Below are positions 34,501 to 42,806 of a stretch of 64,000 nt of DNA, one piece after another. Position numbers and translations under genes: made by a program. Every line of letters starts with the position of its first letter. Positions within the stretch are counted from its first letter, which is position 1. This DNA is from Rhodothermus sp. (GTDB taxonomy: Bacteria > Bacteroidota > Rhodothermia > Rhodothermales > Rhodothermaceae), in contig JAUZRN010000021.1 of NCBI GenBank assembly GCA_030950375.1, positions 1 to 64,000 on the forward strand. The letters run 5' to 3'. A model generated the notes under the pieces. The model saw only the letters and a list, made by a program, of their open reading frames with translations, ran no database searches and was not told the origin of the DNA.

Positions 34501-34599
34501 GTCAAGCGACTGATCGAGCTGATGCACGGTCAGATCCAGGTGCAATCGAAACCGGGACAGGGAACCCGGTTCGATCTTTTCTTACCAATCGCTCGTTAG
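31528..34599 (+). CDS. Multi-PAS/GAF sensor histidine kinase (soluble)
   Basis: The 1023-residue kinase has no membrane helix. The order is four PAS domains (about 14-125, 137-255, 262-375, 376-495), a GAF domain (505-660), a fifth PAS (670-780), a short coiled coil, a HisKA domain with His809 in NMSHEIRTPLTGILGFAELL and a HATPase (about 905-1020) with NAIKFTDEGYV, DTGCGIDP and GVGLGLAIVKRL. There is no receiver domain, so it needs a partner regulator, and none is adjacent. It lies 36 bases after ppk and is likely co-transcribed. The string of PAS and GAF domains points to cytoplasmic redox, gas or ligand sensing. Confidence 0.92.
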   Translation: MEVREAKTRHHEALYRALFETTQDAVLITEVNAGQILEANPAAEQLFGYDRETLCRMRQLELHPAELAALYRKKFRQAVERGSFRERGVIVRHADGSWIPVELSGQVFEIDGKKLMQETFRDLRLQQRLNETEALYRALFEISLAGIYLLQEGRIVVANQQAAAIFGYTPEEMIGLPVTAVVAEEDRERVAENIRRRLSGEVDEMRYRFKGRRKDGSIFYVEVRGRRIVYNGRPAIFGTVLDVDEQVRAMERLARSEARYRRLFEHSVAGFYRTTIDGKILSVNPALARMLGYNDPAELEGQPATVLYFEEAERTQFLEALRRQGRLVNYEVRLRRKDGQVLWGLENVLLVQEPDGTAYIEGTLIDVTELLEQRRRYLGLYNHTEDAIFWIRVTEDGQFLVEATNPSHQRKTGLTPEMLWNRPLDEILPPNIVSQICSNYQRCLDAGHPIEYEETLELPAGRRTWLTQLVPIPEPDGRIRLIAGISRDITELRRLQALLEEEGVFLEQLVTQPSRSTLCNRLCRVAERFIPGARALVFEYCEGRLHLCAASTLPESFKTLFDGQLIGSNRGSLGAAAFSRQPVWVSDIETDSRWGAFRAQALASGIRACWAVPFFGRQGELLGVLGLCFETVREPTPDEQAVVARLAHLAGVGLARLRLQQERERLARVAAQISEGVVLTDTMGNVIWVNEAFSRLTGYQPGEVLGKNIEHLLHGPETDRDTLRQMRLRLLRGRSAHGRLYHYRKDGSGFWDEVHVDLLYDERGQHIGYIGLMADVTELVEAEQQLKEAKERAEEASRLKSAFLANMSHEIRTPLTGILGFAELLDEELAARKQEDLREFTQIIDRSARRLMTLLNDLLDLSKIEANRLELKLQATDVEEVTRHAVQLMRPLAEEKALKLVLLSQRPPPALADPNRLHQVLVNLLSNAIKFTDEGYVRVQVGSQAAWVHLVVEDTGCGIDPAFLPYIFEPFRQEREGLMQTHHGVGLGLAIVKRLIELMHGQIQVQSKPGQGTRFDLFLPIAR

Positions 34600-34604
34600 G
34601 GAAA

Positions 34605-34627
34605 AGGACAGTACGTCCTCATTTTTT
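34605..34627 (+). terminator. Weak terminator after the PAS kinase
   Basis: A short stem AGGAC / GTCCT with a 5-base loop is followed by CATTTTTT. The stem is short, but the T run and the position, 5 bases beyond the stop, fit a terminator. Confidence 0.45.
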
Positions 34628-34676
34628 GCCTTATCTTCTTCTTGCACGCCGAGCATCACCGGACTTTTCTGAAGCT

Positions 34677-36311
34677 ATGGGACGGTGGAGACTAAGCTGG
34701 GGACTCCTGCTGATGCTGAGCATGACCTCGGCAATGGCGCAGGAGCCGTTCTATTCCGTCATTCTGGAAGGAGGACAGGTATATGACGGGACAGGGCGCC
34801 CTCCGTTCGTAGCCGATGTCGGATGGATCGGGGATCGCATTGCCGCGATTGGCGACCTGAAGCAGGCAAAAGCCGCTCTGCGGCTGAACGTGCGGGGATT
34901 GGCGGTAACGCCTGGCTTCATTGACATCCACAGCCATGCTGTTGCGGCGCGGCCAGAGCAGAGCGGCGTTTTTCGGCGGCCTCTGGCAGAGAACTACATC
35001 CGGCAAGGAGTTACAACTATACTGGGTGGAGCCGATGGCTTTTCTCCGCTACCGATTGGAGCGTTTCTGGCGCGCTACGACGTACTGCCCGCTGCGGTGA
35101 ACCTGGGGCTTTTCGTCGGACACAACAGCGTGCGACGGGCCGTGATGGGCAACGCCAACCGGGCCCCTACGCCGGAAGAGCTGGCGCAGATGCAGGCACT
35201 GGTGGCCCAGGCCATGGAGGAAGGGGCCTGGGGGCTTTCGGCCGGTCTGCGCTATGTGCCCGGAGCCTATGCGCAGACCGAAGAGGTCATTGCGCTGGCC
35301 CGGGTGGCTGCCCGCTATGGGGGGATCTATATTCCCCATATGCGAGATGAAGGGCGGCAGGTGTTGGAAAGTCTGGAAGAAACGTTCCGCATCGGTCGGG
35401 AAGGCGGCCTGCCCGTGCAGATTACCCATGCTAAAGTCAGTGGACGTCCCATGTGGGGCAAAAGCACGGAATTTCTGGCGCGTGTGGAGGCCGCGCTGCA
35501 GCAGGGTCTGGATGTGAGTATGGACCAATATCCCTATACAGCCGGGAGCACGCAGATCGGCGTGCTACTACCCGAATGGGCCCTGGCCGGCGACTCGGCG
35601 GCCGTGCAAGCCCGCCTGCAAGATCCAGAGACGCGCCAGCGTATTCATGCGGCAGTGGTGCAGAACCTGATCGAGGATCTCGGTGGTGGCGATCCGCATC
35701 GTGTGGTGCTGGCTTTCTGTCGGTGGGATACCACCTTGAACGGCAAAAGCCTGGCCCAGGTACTGCAGGAGCAGGGACGTCCGGTCACTTTTGAGGAGGC
35801 CGCCGAATTGGTGCTGGAGATTCAGGAGCAGGGAGGATGCCTGGGGATCTTTCATGTGATGCATGAGGAAGATGTGGTGCGCATCCTGCAACACCCGCGG
35901 ACCATGATCTGTTCGGATGGTGGGATTCCCGATCCAGGCGTGGGAGTACCTCACCCGCGCAACTACGGCGCGTTTGCTCGGGTGCTGGCACACTACGTTC
36001 GAGAGCAGCAGCTGCTCACGCCCGAGGAGGCGATCTACAAGATGAGTGGGCTGCCGGCCTGGCGGTTGGGGCTTCAGGACCGGGGCGTGTTGCGGGTAGG
36101 GGCTTATGCCGATGTAGTCGTGCTCGACCTGGCGCGCATCCAGGATCGGGCTACCTATGAGCAACCGCATCAGTACGCCGAAGGCGTGGTCCACGTGTTC
36201 GTGAACGGCCAGGCCGTGCTGCTTGATGGTCAGATGACCGGTCTGCGGCCCGGCCGGGCCCTGCGCAAACCCCGGCCAGCTGGCGCGCAGACTACGCCCA
36301 CCCAGGAATGA
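34677..36311 (+). CDS. Exported N-acyl-D-amino-acid deacylase / D-aminoacylase family amidohydrolase
   Basis: The 544-residue protein has a signal peptide (ends TSAMAQ), the amidohydrolase metal motif TPGFIDIHSHAV, GAWGLSAGLRYVPGAYAQTE, PVQITHAKVSGRPMWGKS and MICSDGGIPDPGVG, followed by HPRNYGAFARVL. These match the D-aminoacylase family, which removes acyl groups from N-acyl-D-amino acids. The C-terminus ends with a Pro/Arg-rich tail. In this lineage the family is often annotated as a dipeptidase or deacylase of unknown substrate. The ATG after TTCTGAAGCT is used. The open frame before it has no signal-peptide sense. Confidence 0.85.
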   Translation: MGRWRLSWGLLLMLSMTSAMAQEPFYSVILEGGQVYDGTGRPPFVADVGWIGDRIAAIGDLKQAKAALRLNVRGLAVTPGFIDIHSHAVAARPEQSGVFRRPLAENYIRQGVTTILGGADGFSPLPIGAFLARYDVLPAAVNLGLFVGHNSVRRAVMGNANRAPTPEELAQMQALVAQAMEEGAWGLSAGLRYVPGAYAQTEEVIALARVAARYGGIYIPHMRDEGRQVLESLEETFRIGREGGLPVQITHAKVSGRPMWGKSTEFLARVEAALQQGLDVSMDQYPYTAGSTQIGVLLPEWALAGDSAAVQARLQDPETRQRIHAAVVQNLIEDLGGGDPHRVVLAFCRWDTTLNGKSLAQVLQEQGRPVTFEEAAELVLEIQEQGGCLGIFHVMHEEDVVRILQHPRTMICSDGGIPDPGVGVPHPRNYGAFARVLAHYVREQQLLTPEEAIYKMSGLPAWRLGLQDRGVLRVGAYADVVVLDLARIQDRATYEQPHQYAEGVVHVFVNGQAVLLDGQMTGLRPGRALRKPRPAGAQTTPTQE

Positions 36312-36440
36312 GGGACGCCCTGCTCCGTAACGTCGGTGGGCAGACCGCTGTCCGTTGCAAGAAGCCGATAGCGCGAGATCACGGTAGTATTGTCCGGGCT
36401 GCACGATCCAGGTAGAGATCCCCGAAGAACGACGGGCTGG

Positions 36441-36700
36441 ATGGTTGAGGCAGGGTTGATCCTGCTCCTCCCGATCCTGCAGGGCTTGCCGGGCGTTTCG
36501 GGCGCAGGCAGCAGCCTGCCCGTTGCGTCAGTGACTGTTTTCGAGAAGCGTCCGTTTCGTATAGACGGTCGTCTGGACAAACCCGCCTCGCAACAGAGCC
36601 TGCTCCTTGGTGTGCTGCAAAGGGGCGCGCCCTATGAAGGAAGGCCGCCCGCAGAGGAAGTGGTGAGCCTCTGTCAGATGTCACAAAAAAACCCGGTTCA
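36441..36700 (+). pseudogene. Remnant of a CBM9/DUF5916-type exported protein
   Basis: From an ATG at 36441 there is a signal peptide (MVEAGLILLLPILQGLPGVS) and then FRIDGRLDKPASQQSLLLGV followed by LQRGAPYEGRPPAE. This follows the pattern of the N-terminal carbohydrate-binding-9-like domain of DUF5916 proteins (IDGRLDEPAWQ...FVQREPxEGxPATE). In intact proteins it continues with VRLLYD and a large beta-barrel-like domain. Here it ends after about 85 residues at the tRNA terminator. Several family positions are altered (PAS for PAW). The rest of the gene is missing. The recognition rests on a short motif. Confidence 0.45.
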
Positions 36701-36709
36701 CCACCGGGT
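36685..36709 (-). terminator. Terminator of tRNA-Asp
   Basis: On the minus strand, ACCCGG / CCGGGT with a 7-base GC-bounded loop is followed by TTTTTTTGTG. It lies 48 bases beyond the tRNA 3' end. Confidence 0.8.
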
Positions 36710-36756
36710 CAAGTCACTCCTATAGGCCTTTAGTTTACGGTGACATCCGCAAGATC

Positions 36757-36833
<77 letters not shown>

Positions 36834-36971
36834 GCTTACAGCACTGCAAACTATAACATCGAAGAACGCTCGGGCAAGCCGCCCTTGTTGAAGCTTCCAT
36901 GGATTGCAACTGACGCCCAGAGCACTCCGATACACGCCGTAGTCAGCCGGAAAGTTTCAGCATCGGCAAGT

Positions 36972-37694
36972 TTATTCCGGTAAAATAGTGATGCGTGGCT
37001 CGTCATCCTTTGATTTTTCAGACTGATCTGGTTCTGGCATAACCCACGCCAGAATCAGATAGACGATGATAAAGGGGAAGCCGCTGGAAAAAATGGCCCC
37101 CAGCACGAAAAGCGCTCGAATCAACGTAGGATCCCATCCAAAGTATTCGGCAATGCCACCGCAGACGCCAGCCAACATACGATCGCGTGACTTGACCAGG
37201 CGTCGGGGTTGCGTGGTCGCGGAGGCCGCCGCCGTATCGGTCGTTGTTTTCGGAGTATTGGAGGAGTCGGGTGCGGCAAACGTGGTACGCAGGTCTTCGA
37301 AGACTTTGCGGGGTTGCTCAAACAGTTCGTCCAGCGTCTTACGAGACTTTGCTTTTTTACGCCGGTGGGAGCGTCGGCGTGGACGCCCGGAGAGGATGCC
37401 CAACCCCAGCAGAAAAATCATGAAGGCCGCCACCCAGGGTAGAAATCCCGCCAGGGTGCTCACGTCCACGCCGTTCCAGATTCCGAGTTGCTGCAGTACG
37501 TACACAATACCGACCAGGAGCAAGGCCAGGCCCGCCACCGTAGGCAGATTCCATACCGAATCGGAGCGTGCCGTGCTGCCTTCGTCACCAAACAGCAATT
37601 GCTCCAGCTCGGCATCGGAAAGTTGCTCCAGCTCCAGGGCTTCCGCTTCGTCAGGTTCCAGATGCATCAAATGGGAGCGTGTCCGGGTAGCCAT
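36972..37694 (-). CDS. PspC-domain membrane protein
   Basis: The 240-residue protein ends with a PspC domain (about 168-228), recognised from RMLAGVCGGIAEYFGWDPTL and RALFVLGAIFSSGFPFIIVY. Before it are an acidic N-terminus (ELEQLSDAELEQLLF), two membrane helices (about 50-68 and 80-100, LiaF/DUF5668-like) and a very basic linker with RRRSHRRKKAKSRK. PspC proteins respond to envelope stress by binding PspB/PspA or by acting as sensors or toxins. No psp partner gene is near. It is an isolated gene beside tRNA-Asp. Confidence 0.88.
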   Translation of the reverse strand: MATRTRSHLMHLEPDEAEALELEQLSDAELEQLLFGDEGSTARSDSVWNLPTVAGLALLLVGIVYVLQQLGIWNGVDVSTLAGFLPWVAAFMIFLLGLGILSGRPRRRSHRRKKAKSRKTLDELFEQPRKVFEDLRTTFAAPDSSNTPKTTTDTAAASATTQPRRLVKSRDRMLAGVCGGIAEYFGWDPTLIRALFVLGAIFSSGFPFIIVYLILAWVMPEPDQSEKSKDDEPRITILPE

Positions 37695-37758
37695 AGGGAT
37701 TCAGGTCAGCTCCAGATGAACCTCTTGCTCTGAGCCTTACGCATGGCACAACGATAAG

Positions 37759-38349
37759 TTACGATCGACGAACGACTTCCTGTTCCGTGACCACGACCTG
37801 TACGGGAACGTCATGCGGCTCGGGCGGCACCAGATCGATCAGGCATTCTGTATAAACCGGGCAGATCGTGCAAGTTGCCAGTCCCTGCAAAAAAGCATCG
37901 TAATAGCCCTTCCCGTAGCCGATACGATAGCCATTACGTCCGGCTCCCAGCGCGGGTACGAGCACCACGTCGAGGGCCTCCGGTGGAACGAGTGGCGCCC
38001 TGCGGGGTTCTTGCAGGCCCCAGGGACCGTGTTCCAGCTGGCGCGGATCGTCGAAGCGTCGGGCTTCAAGAGTGGGCGGATTGGTGCAGGCAACAACCGG
38101 GAGGGCCACCCGTTTGCCCTGTTGCCAAAGCCATGTAGCCAGCGGACGCAGGTCAATCTCGCGGCGCTCCAACAGCGGCCAGTAAAGCAATACGGTGCGG
38201 GCTCCCCGAAGCTCAGGCAGGGTCTGAAGCTGACGTACGATCGCCCGGCTACGCTTTTGGTGAGCTTCTTCGCTCAGGCTTGCCCGAAACGCTCGGAATT
38301 GCTTACGGAGCGTTTCTTTGAGATGCCTTGGTAGAATATCCAGCGACAT
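37759..38349 (-). CDS. 5-formyltetrahydrofolate cyclo-ligase
   Basis: The 196-residue ATP-dependent enzyme converts 5-formyl-THF to methenyl-THF. Family marks are LRKQFRAFRASLSEEAHQKR at the start, VLLYWPLLEREIDLRPL-like text near residue 70 and VLVPALGAGRNGYRIGYGKG followed by YYDAFL, the nucleotide-binding loop. The ATG at 38349 is used. An in-frame TTG at 38391 would add 14 residues. Its start lies close to that of the divergent AhpD-like gene. Confidence 0.93.
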   Translation of the reverse strand: MSLDILPRHLKETLRKQFRAFRASLSEEAHQKRSRAIVRQLQTLPELRGARTVLLYWPLLERREIDLRPLATWLWQQGKRVALPVVACTNPPTLEARRFDDPRQLEHGPWGLQEPRRAPLVPPEALDVVLVPALGAGRNGYRIGYGKGYYDAFLQGLATCTICPVYTECLIDLVPPEPHDVPVQVVVTEQEVVRRS

Positions 38350-38408
38350 AAGCGCCTGGCATGGGGTATTGTTCAGGGCGGACAACGACAAAATAATTGC
38401 TTACGTCC

Positions 38409-38792
38409 ATGGAGGAAAGGAGGAAAGACGTTGCTGAGGATCGCCTGGCCGCCTTTGAAGCCTACCGGATGCGTATGAACCAGCGTATTCTGGCGGCCAA
38501 TCATCTGGGAATCAAGCGATTTTTCCATTTAGATGAAACGGCTTACCACGACGGAGCGCTGGATCGCAAAACCAAGGAGCTACTCGGGCTGGTGGCGTCC
38601 ATGGTGTTGCGTTGCAACGACTGCATCGATTATCACCTGATCAACTGTGTGCAGCTGGGGTGTTCGGATGAAGAACTGTTCGATGCGATGAATGTGGCCT
38701 TGGTGGTAGGAGGTTCCATTGTAATTCCACATTTGCGGCATGCGGTCGAGACACTGGATCTGTTGCGTGCCCGTGAAAATCCGGCGGAATAA
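38409..38792 (+). CDS. Carboxymuconolactone decarboxylase / AhpD-like protein
   Basis: The 127-residue all-helical protein carries the AhpD-type redox motif CxxC-x3-H in LRCNDCIDYHLINCVQLG, preceded by DRKTKELLGLVASMV and followed by EELFDAMNVALVVGGSIVIP. Members act as alkylhydroperoxidases or thiol-disulfide antioxidants rather than decarboxylases. The short first-domain spacing fits the single-domain class. ATG at 38409 is used. A TTG at 38397 is also in frame. It runs away from the folate gene and is 114 bases before ffh. Confidence 0.9.
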   Translation: MEERRKDVAEDRLAAFEAYRMRMNQRILAANHLGIKRFFHLDETAYHDGALDRKTKELLGLVASMVLRCNDCIDYHLINCVQLGCSDEELFDAMNVALVVGGSIVIPHLRHAVETLDLLRARENPAE

Positions 38793-38906
38793 CCAAAAGG
38801 AAAAGTGCCGCAGCCCATTGGGGTGATCCTGTCTGCATTTTGCGCGTTGTATTCCGTTCGTAAAAGCCCTATTTTCTCGCTTCTGTAAGCAGGCGAGTAT
38901 TTCGCG

Positions 38907-40259
38907 ATGTTTGAAAGCCTCACGGAAAAATTAGAAGCAGCCCTGAAGTCCGTCTCCGGCCAGGGGCGTATTACCGAGCTGAACATTGCCGGGACGATGC
39001 GGCAGATCCGGCGGGCATTGCTGGAGGCGGACGTCAACTATCAGGTGGCGCGGGAATTCACCGAGCGCGTGAAGGAAAAGGCGCTCGGTACAAAAGTGCT
39101 GACGTCGGTGTCGCCGGGCCAGCAGCTCGTCAAGATCGTCTATGATGAGCTGGTTCGGTTGCTGGGGTCGGAGCAGGTTGACATCAAGCTGAGCCCGAAT
39201 CCGCCCACGGTCATTCTGGTGGCCGGGTTGCAGGGATCGGGAAAGACGACGTTCTGTGCCAAGCTGGCGCTTTACTTCAAGAAGAAAGGCCGGGCGCCGT
39301 TGTTGGCGGCTGCCGACGTATACCGGCCGGCCGCGGTCGATCAGCTCAAGACGCTGGCCGCCTCGATCAACGTGCCCGTTTATTCGATTGAGGAGGAGGG
39401 CCAGGTGGTTCAGGATGCCGTTCGCGTTGCCCGCGAGGCGGTGCAGGAGGCGCGTCGTACCGCACGCGACCTGGTCATTATCGACACGGCCGGTCGGTTG
39501 CACATCGATGAGGCGATGATGCAGGAGGTTGAGCAGATCAAGGAGGCGGTGCAGCCGCATGAGATCCTGTTTGTGGTCGACAGCATGACGGGACAGGATG
39601 CCGTCAACACGGCCAAGGCGTTTAATGAGCGGTTGGACTTCGATGGCGTTGTGCTTACCAAGCTCGACGGGGATACGCGAGGCGGCGCAGCGCTTTCGAT
39701 CCGTTCGGTGGTCAACAAGCCGATCAAGTTTGCTTCTACCGGCGAAAAGCTGGACGCGCTTACCCCGTTTTATCCGGAGCGCATGGCCCAGCGCATTCTG
39801 GGCATGGGCGATGTGATCTCGCTGGTGGAGCGCGCTCAGGAACAGTTTGACGCCCGTCAGGCCGAAAAGCTGCGTCGCAAGCTGCGCTCGGCCGATTTCA
39901 ACCTGGAGGATTTCTACGAACAGCTGCAGCGGATCAAGAAGATGGGCTCGCTACGCGAGCTTATCGGAATGATTCCCGGTCTTGGACGCTACGTTAAAGA
40001 TCTGGATGTGGACGACGACGCCTTCAAGCATATTGAAGCGATGATTCTGTCGATGACGCCGGAGGAGCGGCGCAACCCTGACATTATCGATGCGAGTCGG
40101 CGTCGTCGGATTGCCCGGGGCAGCGGAATGGAAGTCAGCGATGTCAACCAGTTGCTCCGGCAGTTCAAGGAGATGCGGAAAATGATGAAATCGATGTCCA
40201 AGCTGATGAGTAAGGGGCGGACGGTCGATCTGCGGCAATTGCTGGGAGGTAGACTGTAA
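38907..40259 (+). CDS. ffh: Signal recognition particle GTPase Ffh
   Basis: The 450-residue protein targets nascent membrane proteins to FtsY and SecYEG. The helical N domain begins [20 protein letters not shown]. The G domain has P-loop [37 protein letters not shown] and [13 protein letters not shown]. The M domain (about 330-450) ends methionine-rich ([15 protein letters not shown]). It heads the row ffh-rpsP-rimM-trmD-rplS, a conserved bacterial arrangement. Confidence 0.97.
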   Translation: MFESLTEKLEAALKSVSGQGRITELNIAGTMRQIRRALLEADVNYQVAREFTERVKEKALGTKVLTSVSPGQQLVKIVYDELVRLLGSEQVDIKLSPNPPTVILVAGLQGSGKTTFCAKLALYFKKKGRAPLLAAADVYRPAAVDQLKTLAASINVPVYSIEEEGQVVQDAVRVAREAVQEARRTARDLVIIDTAGRLHIDEAMMQEVEQIKEAVQPHEILFVVDSMTGQDAVNTAKAFNERLDFDGVVLTKLDGDTRGGAALSIRSVVNKPIKFASTGEKLDALTPFYPERMAQRILGMGDVISLVERAQEQFDARQAEKLRRKLRSADFNLEDFYEQLQRIKKMGSLRELIGMIPGLGRYVKDLDVDDDAFKHIEAMILSMTPEERRNPDIIDASRRRRIARGSGMEVSDVNQLLRQFKEMRKMMKSMSKLMSKGRTVDLRQLLGGRL

Positions 40260-40308
40260 CCCCTGGGTAGATAACCTCATTTAACGAACCAAGGAGCGAT
40301 TACGGCCT

Positions 40309-40923
40309 ATGGCGGTCAGACTACGTTTGCGTCGACTGGGTCGGAGAAACCTTCCGATTTTTGCCATCGTGGCGGCTGATGCACGGGCGCCGCGGGATGG
40401 GCGTTTTATTGAAGATTTAGGGCGCTACTATCCCTTGCATGAGCCCGCTACGGTCGAGTTGAAGGCAGACCGCGTGTTGTACTGGCTGGAGCGCGGTGCC
40501 CAGCCGACCGAGACGGTGGCGAGCATTCTGCGGCGGGAAGGGATTATGCTGGCCCTGCACCTGCGTCGCAAAGGAAAATCGGAGGAAGAGATCCAGCAGG
40601 CGGTGGCTGAGCATCGCGCGCGTCAGTACGAAAAGCTGCGTCGAAAGGCCAAGCCGACGGTGGCGCAGTTGAAGCAGGCGGCGCTGGAAGCGGAGCGGAA
40701 GCGGGCTGCCGAACTGGAAGCAGAGTTGGCCCAGAAGCAGGCGGAAGAGGAAGCGAAGGCTCGCGAAGCTGCCGAAGAGGAGGCAGCAGCGGCCAAAACG
40801 GCTGAAGCCGAAGAGACAGCAGGAGCAACAGAAGCCGAGGCGCCCGCTGCGGCTGCAGAGGCGGCCAAACCGGAAACTGCGGCCGAGGAAGGCGCGGGCG
40901 ACGAAGAGGAGAAGGCGTCCTGA
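40309..40923 (+). CDS. rpsP: 30S ribosomal protein S16 with long C-terminal tail
   Basis: The 204-residue S16 has a normal ribosomal domain (residues 1-85: MAVRLRLRRLGRRNLPIFAI ... GRFIEDLGRYYPL ... LERGAQPTETVASILRREGI). A helical Lys/Glu segment (85-150) and an Ala/Glu-rich low-complexity tail (150-204) follow. Ordinary S16 is 80-90 residues. Extended tails are known in Bacteroidota, but this one more than doubles the length. It is inside the conserved trmD operon, 49 bases after ffh and 37 before rimM. Confidence 0.96.
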   Translation: MAVRLRLRRLGRRNLPIFAIVAADARAPRDGRFIEDLGRYYPLHEPATVELKADRVLYWLERGAQPTETVASILRREGIMLALHLRRKGKSEEEIQQAVAEHRARQYEKLRRKAKPTVAQLKQAALEAERKRAAELEAELAQKQAEEEAKAREAAEEEAAAAKTAEAEETAGATEAEAPAAAAEAAKPETAAEEGAGDEEEKAS

Positions 40924-40960
40924 GTAGGGAGCGCGAAACGACTGCTGGAGCAGGGAGGCC

Positions 40961-41500
40961 ATGGAGCGGGTCGATCCGGACGAACTGCTACTGATGGGCT
41001 ATGTGGCCCGGGCCCATGGCGTACGGGGGACCTTCAAGGTTGTCCCCGAAACGGACGATCCGACGCGCTTTGAAACCCTGGAAACGATCTACATCGGACG
41101 GTCGCCAGCCACGGCCCGTCCGGTGCGCCTGCAGCGTGTGCAATATCAGCCTACGCGTCGTGGCCTGCTTGTCCTGTTGCAGGTCGCCGAGGTTACGGAT
41201 CGGGATGCGGCGCAGGCGCTTCGTGGGATGCGCGTCTATGCGCGTCAGGCCGACCTGCCTCCACTGGCCGAAGGAGAATTTTTCCTGCACGATCTGGTGG
41301 GGTTGCAGGTTGAGACCGAGGCCGGGGAGCCAGTCGGCACTGTCGTCGAAGTGCTGGAGATGCCGGCCCACCTGATCTATGTCGTGAGCCGACCGGGACG
41401 TCCGCACGCGATGATCCCGGACGTCGAGGTCTTTGTGCGGGAGCTGGACCTTGAGGGGCGACGGCTCGTTATACGCCCCATTGAGGGGTTGTTGGATTGA
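40961..41500 (+). CDS. rimM: Ribosome maturation factor RimM
   Basis: The 179-residue two-domain factor assists 30S head assembly around S19. The N-terminal RimM beta-barrel starts LLMGYVARAHGVRGTFKVVP, and the PRC-barrel domain has GEFFLHDLVGLQVETEAGEP and HAMIPDVEVFVRELD. Length and order are standard. Confidence 0.95.
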   Translation: MERVDPDELLLMGYVARAHGVRGTFKVVPETDDPTRFETLETIYIGRSPATARPVRLQRVQYQPTRRGLLVLLQVAEVTDRDAAQALRGMRVYARQADLPPLAEGEFFLHDLVGLQVETEAGEPVGTVVEVLEMPAHLIYVVSRPGRPHAMIPDVEVFVRELDLEGRRLVIRPIEGLLD

Positions 41501-41527
41501 AGGGTAGGCAAACGGTAACCGAGAGCC

Positions 41528-42247
41528 GTGCGCATTGACATTGTGACGGCCTTCCCGGACATGGTCCGGGGTCCGCTGGCTTATAGCATTATGCGACGGG
41601 CGCGTGCGCGCGGTCTGGTTGATATCCGCGTGCACGACCTGCGTGACTATACCACGGACCGGCATCGACAGATAGATGACTATCCCTACGGCGGGGGTGG
41701 GGGCATGGTGCTCAAGCCGGAGCCCATCTTCCGCTGCATTGAGGCGATCCAGGAGGAGGCAGCCCGCGAAGGACGCCAGCTGGACGAGATCATCTATCTG
41801 ACGCCGGATGGCCGGGTGTTCAACCAGGAGCTGGCCAACCAGCTTTCGCTCTGCCAGCACCTGGTCCTGCTGGCCGGACACTATAAAGGGGTAGATCAGC
41901 GGGTGCGGGATGCACTGGTGACGATGGAGCTGTCCATTGGCGACTACGTGCTCAGCGGCGGCGAGCTGCCGGCTCTGGTCGTGGTCGATGCAATCGTGCG
42001 CCTGATTCCGGGCGTGCTGGGCGATGCCGAATCGGCGCTTACCGATTCGTTTCAGGACGGATTGCTTGATGCCCCTGTTTACACGCGGCCGGCCGTCTTT
42101 CGCGGCATGGCCGTACCCGAAGTGCTCCGCTCAGGTGATCATCAGCGGATTGCCGCCTGGCGTGAAGCACAGCGCCTGCTGAAGACGCGCCAGCGTCGCC
42201 CGGATCTACTGAAAGCGATGGAATCGTCAGCAACGCGTGACGAATAA
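41528..42247 (+). CDS. trmD: tRNA (guanine-37-N1)-methyltransferase
   Basis: The 239-residue SPOUT methyltransferase makes m1G37 in tRNA and prevents frameshifting. It starts with GTG at 41528 ([20 protein letters not shown]). Signature [20 protein letters not shown] and the knot region [18 protein letters not shown] ... [20 protein letters not shown] are present. It lies 27 bases after rimM. Confidence 0.97.
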   Translation: MRIDIVTAFPDMVRGPLAYSIMRRARARGLVDIRVHDLRDYTTDRHRQIDDYPYGGGGGMVLKPEPIFRCIEAIQEEAAREGRQLDEIIYLTPDGRVFNQELANQLSLCQHLVLLAGHYKGVDQRVRDALVTMELSIGDYVLSGGELPALVVVDAIVRLIPGVLGDAESALTDSFQDGLLDAPVYTRPAVFRGMAVPEVLRSGDHQRIAAWREAQRLLKTRQRRPDLLKAMESSATRDE

Positions 42248-42264
42248 AACGGAGGAGATGCATT

Positions 42265-42639
42265 ATGTCGGACGCACTCATTCGCCTTGTCGAGGCTACG
42301 CAGCTTCGGGAGGACATCCCGGAATTCGGTCCGGGCGATACGGTCAACGTACATATCCGCGTGGTTGAGGGCGATAAAGAACGCATTCAACAGTTTAAGG
42401 GGGTGGTTATCGCAATTCGGGGCAGTGGTACCCGAAAGACGTTTACAGTGCGAAAGGTCTCCAATGGCGTAGGAGTGGAACGTATCTTTCCGCTACATTC
42501 GCCCAAGATCGTCAAGATTGAGGTGCTGCGCCGGGGACACGTACGCCGCGCCAAGCTCTATTACCTGCGTCAGCGGTCCGGAAAAGCAGCACGTATCAAG
42601 GAAAAACGCTATGTTGCACCTGCCGAAGGGCAGGAGTAA
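42265..42639 (+). CDS. rplS: 50S ribosomal protein L19
   Basis: The 124-residue protein at the 30S-50S interface shows [31 protein letters not shown] and [20 protein letters not shown], typical of L19. It has GGAGGAG before the ATG and ends the trmD operon; a terminator follows at 42828-42859. Confidence 0.97.
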   Translation: MSDALIRLVEATQLREDIPEFGPGDTVNVHIRVVEGDKERIQQFKGVVIAIRGSGTRKTFTVRKVSNGVGVERIFPLHSPKIVKIEVLRRGHVRRAKLYYLRQRSGKAARIKEKRYVAPAEGQE

Positions 42640-42806
42640 GGTCTGGAGCTTGGTTCGCCTGCGGACGTTTTATCCGCTAAAAGCGAAAGGAGCGCGGTGG
42701 CCTCCCGGATCCTCCACCACGGATGAGGGCGTTGGAGGGCGGTCTGTGAGGGAAAGGCTGCGTAAGCTTTGTTGAAAATCCTCTGATTTCGCCCGGGGTG
42801 GAGGTT

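Noticed and set aside
42640-42806. tmRNA or SRP RNA near smpB and ffh
   Set aside because: No tRNA-like ends, no tag frame and no GGTCAGG-type SRP core could be found.
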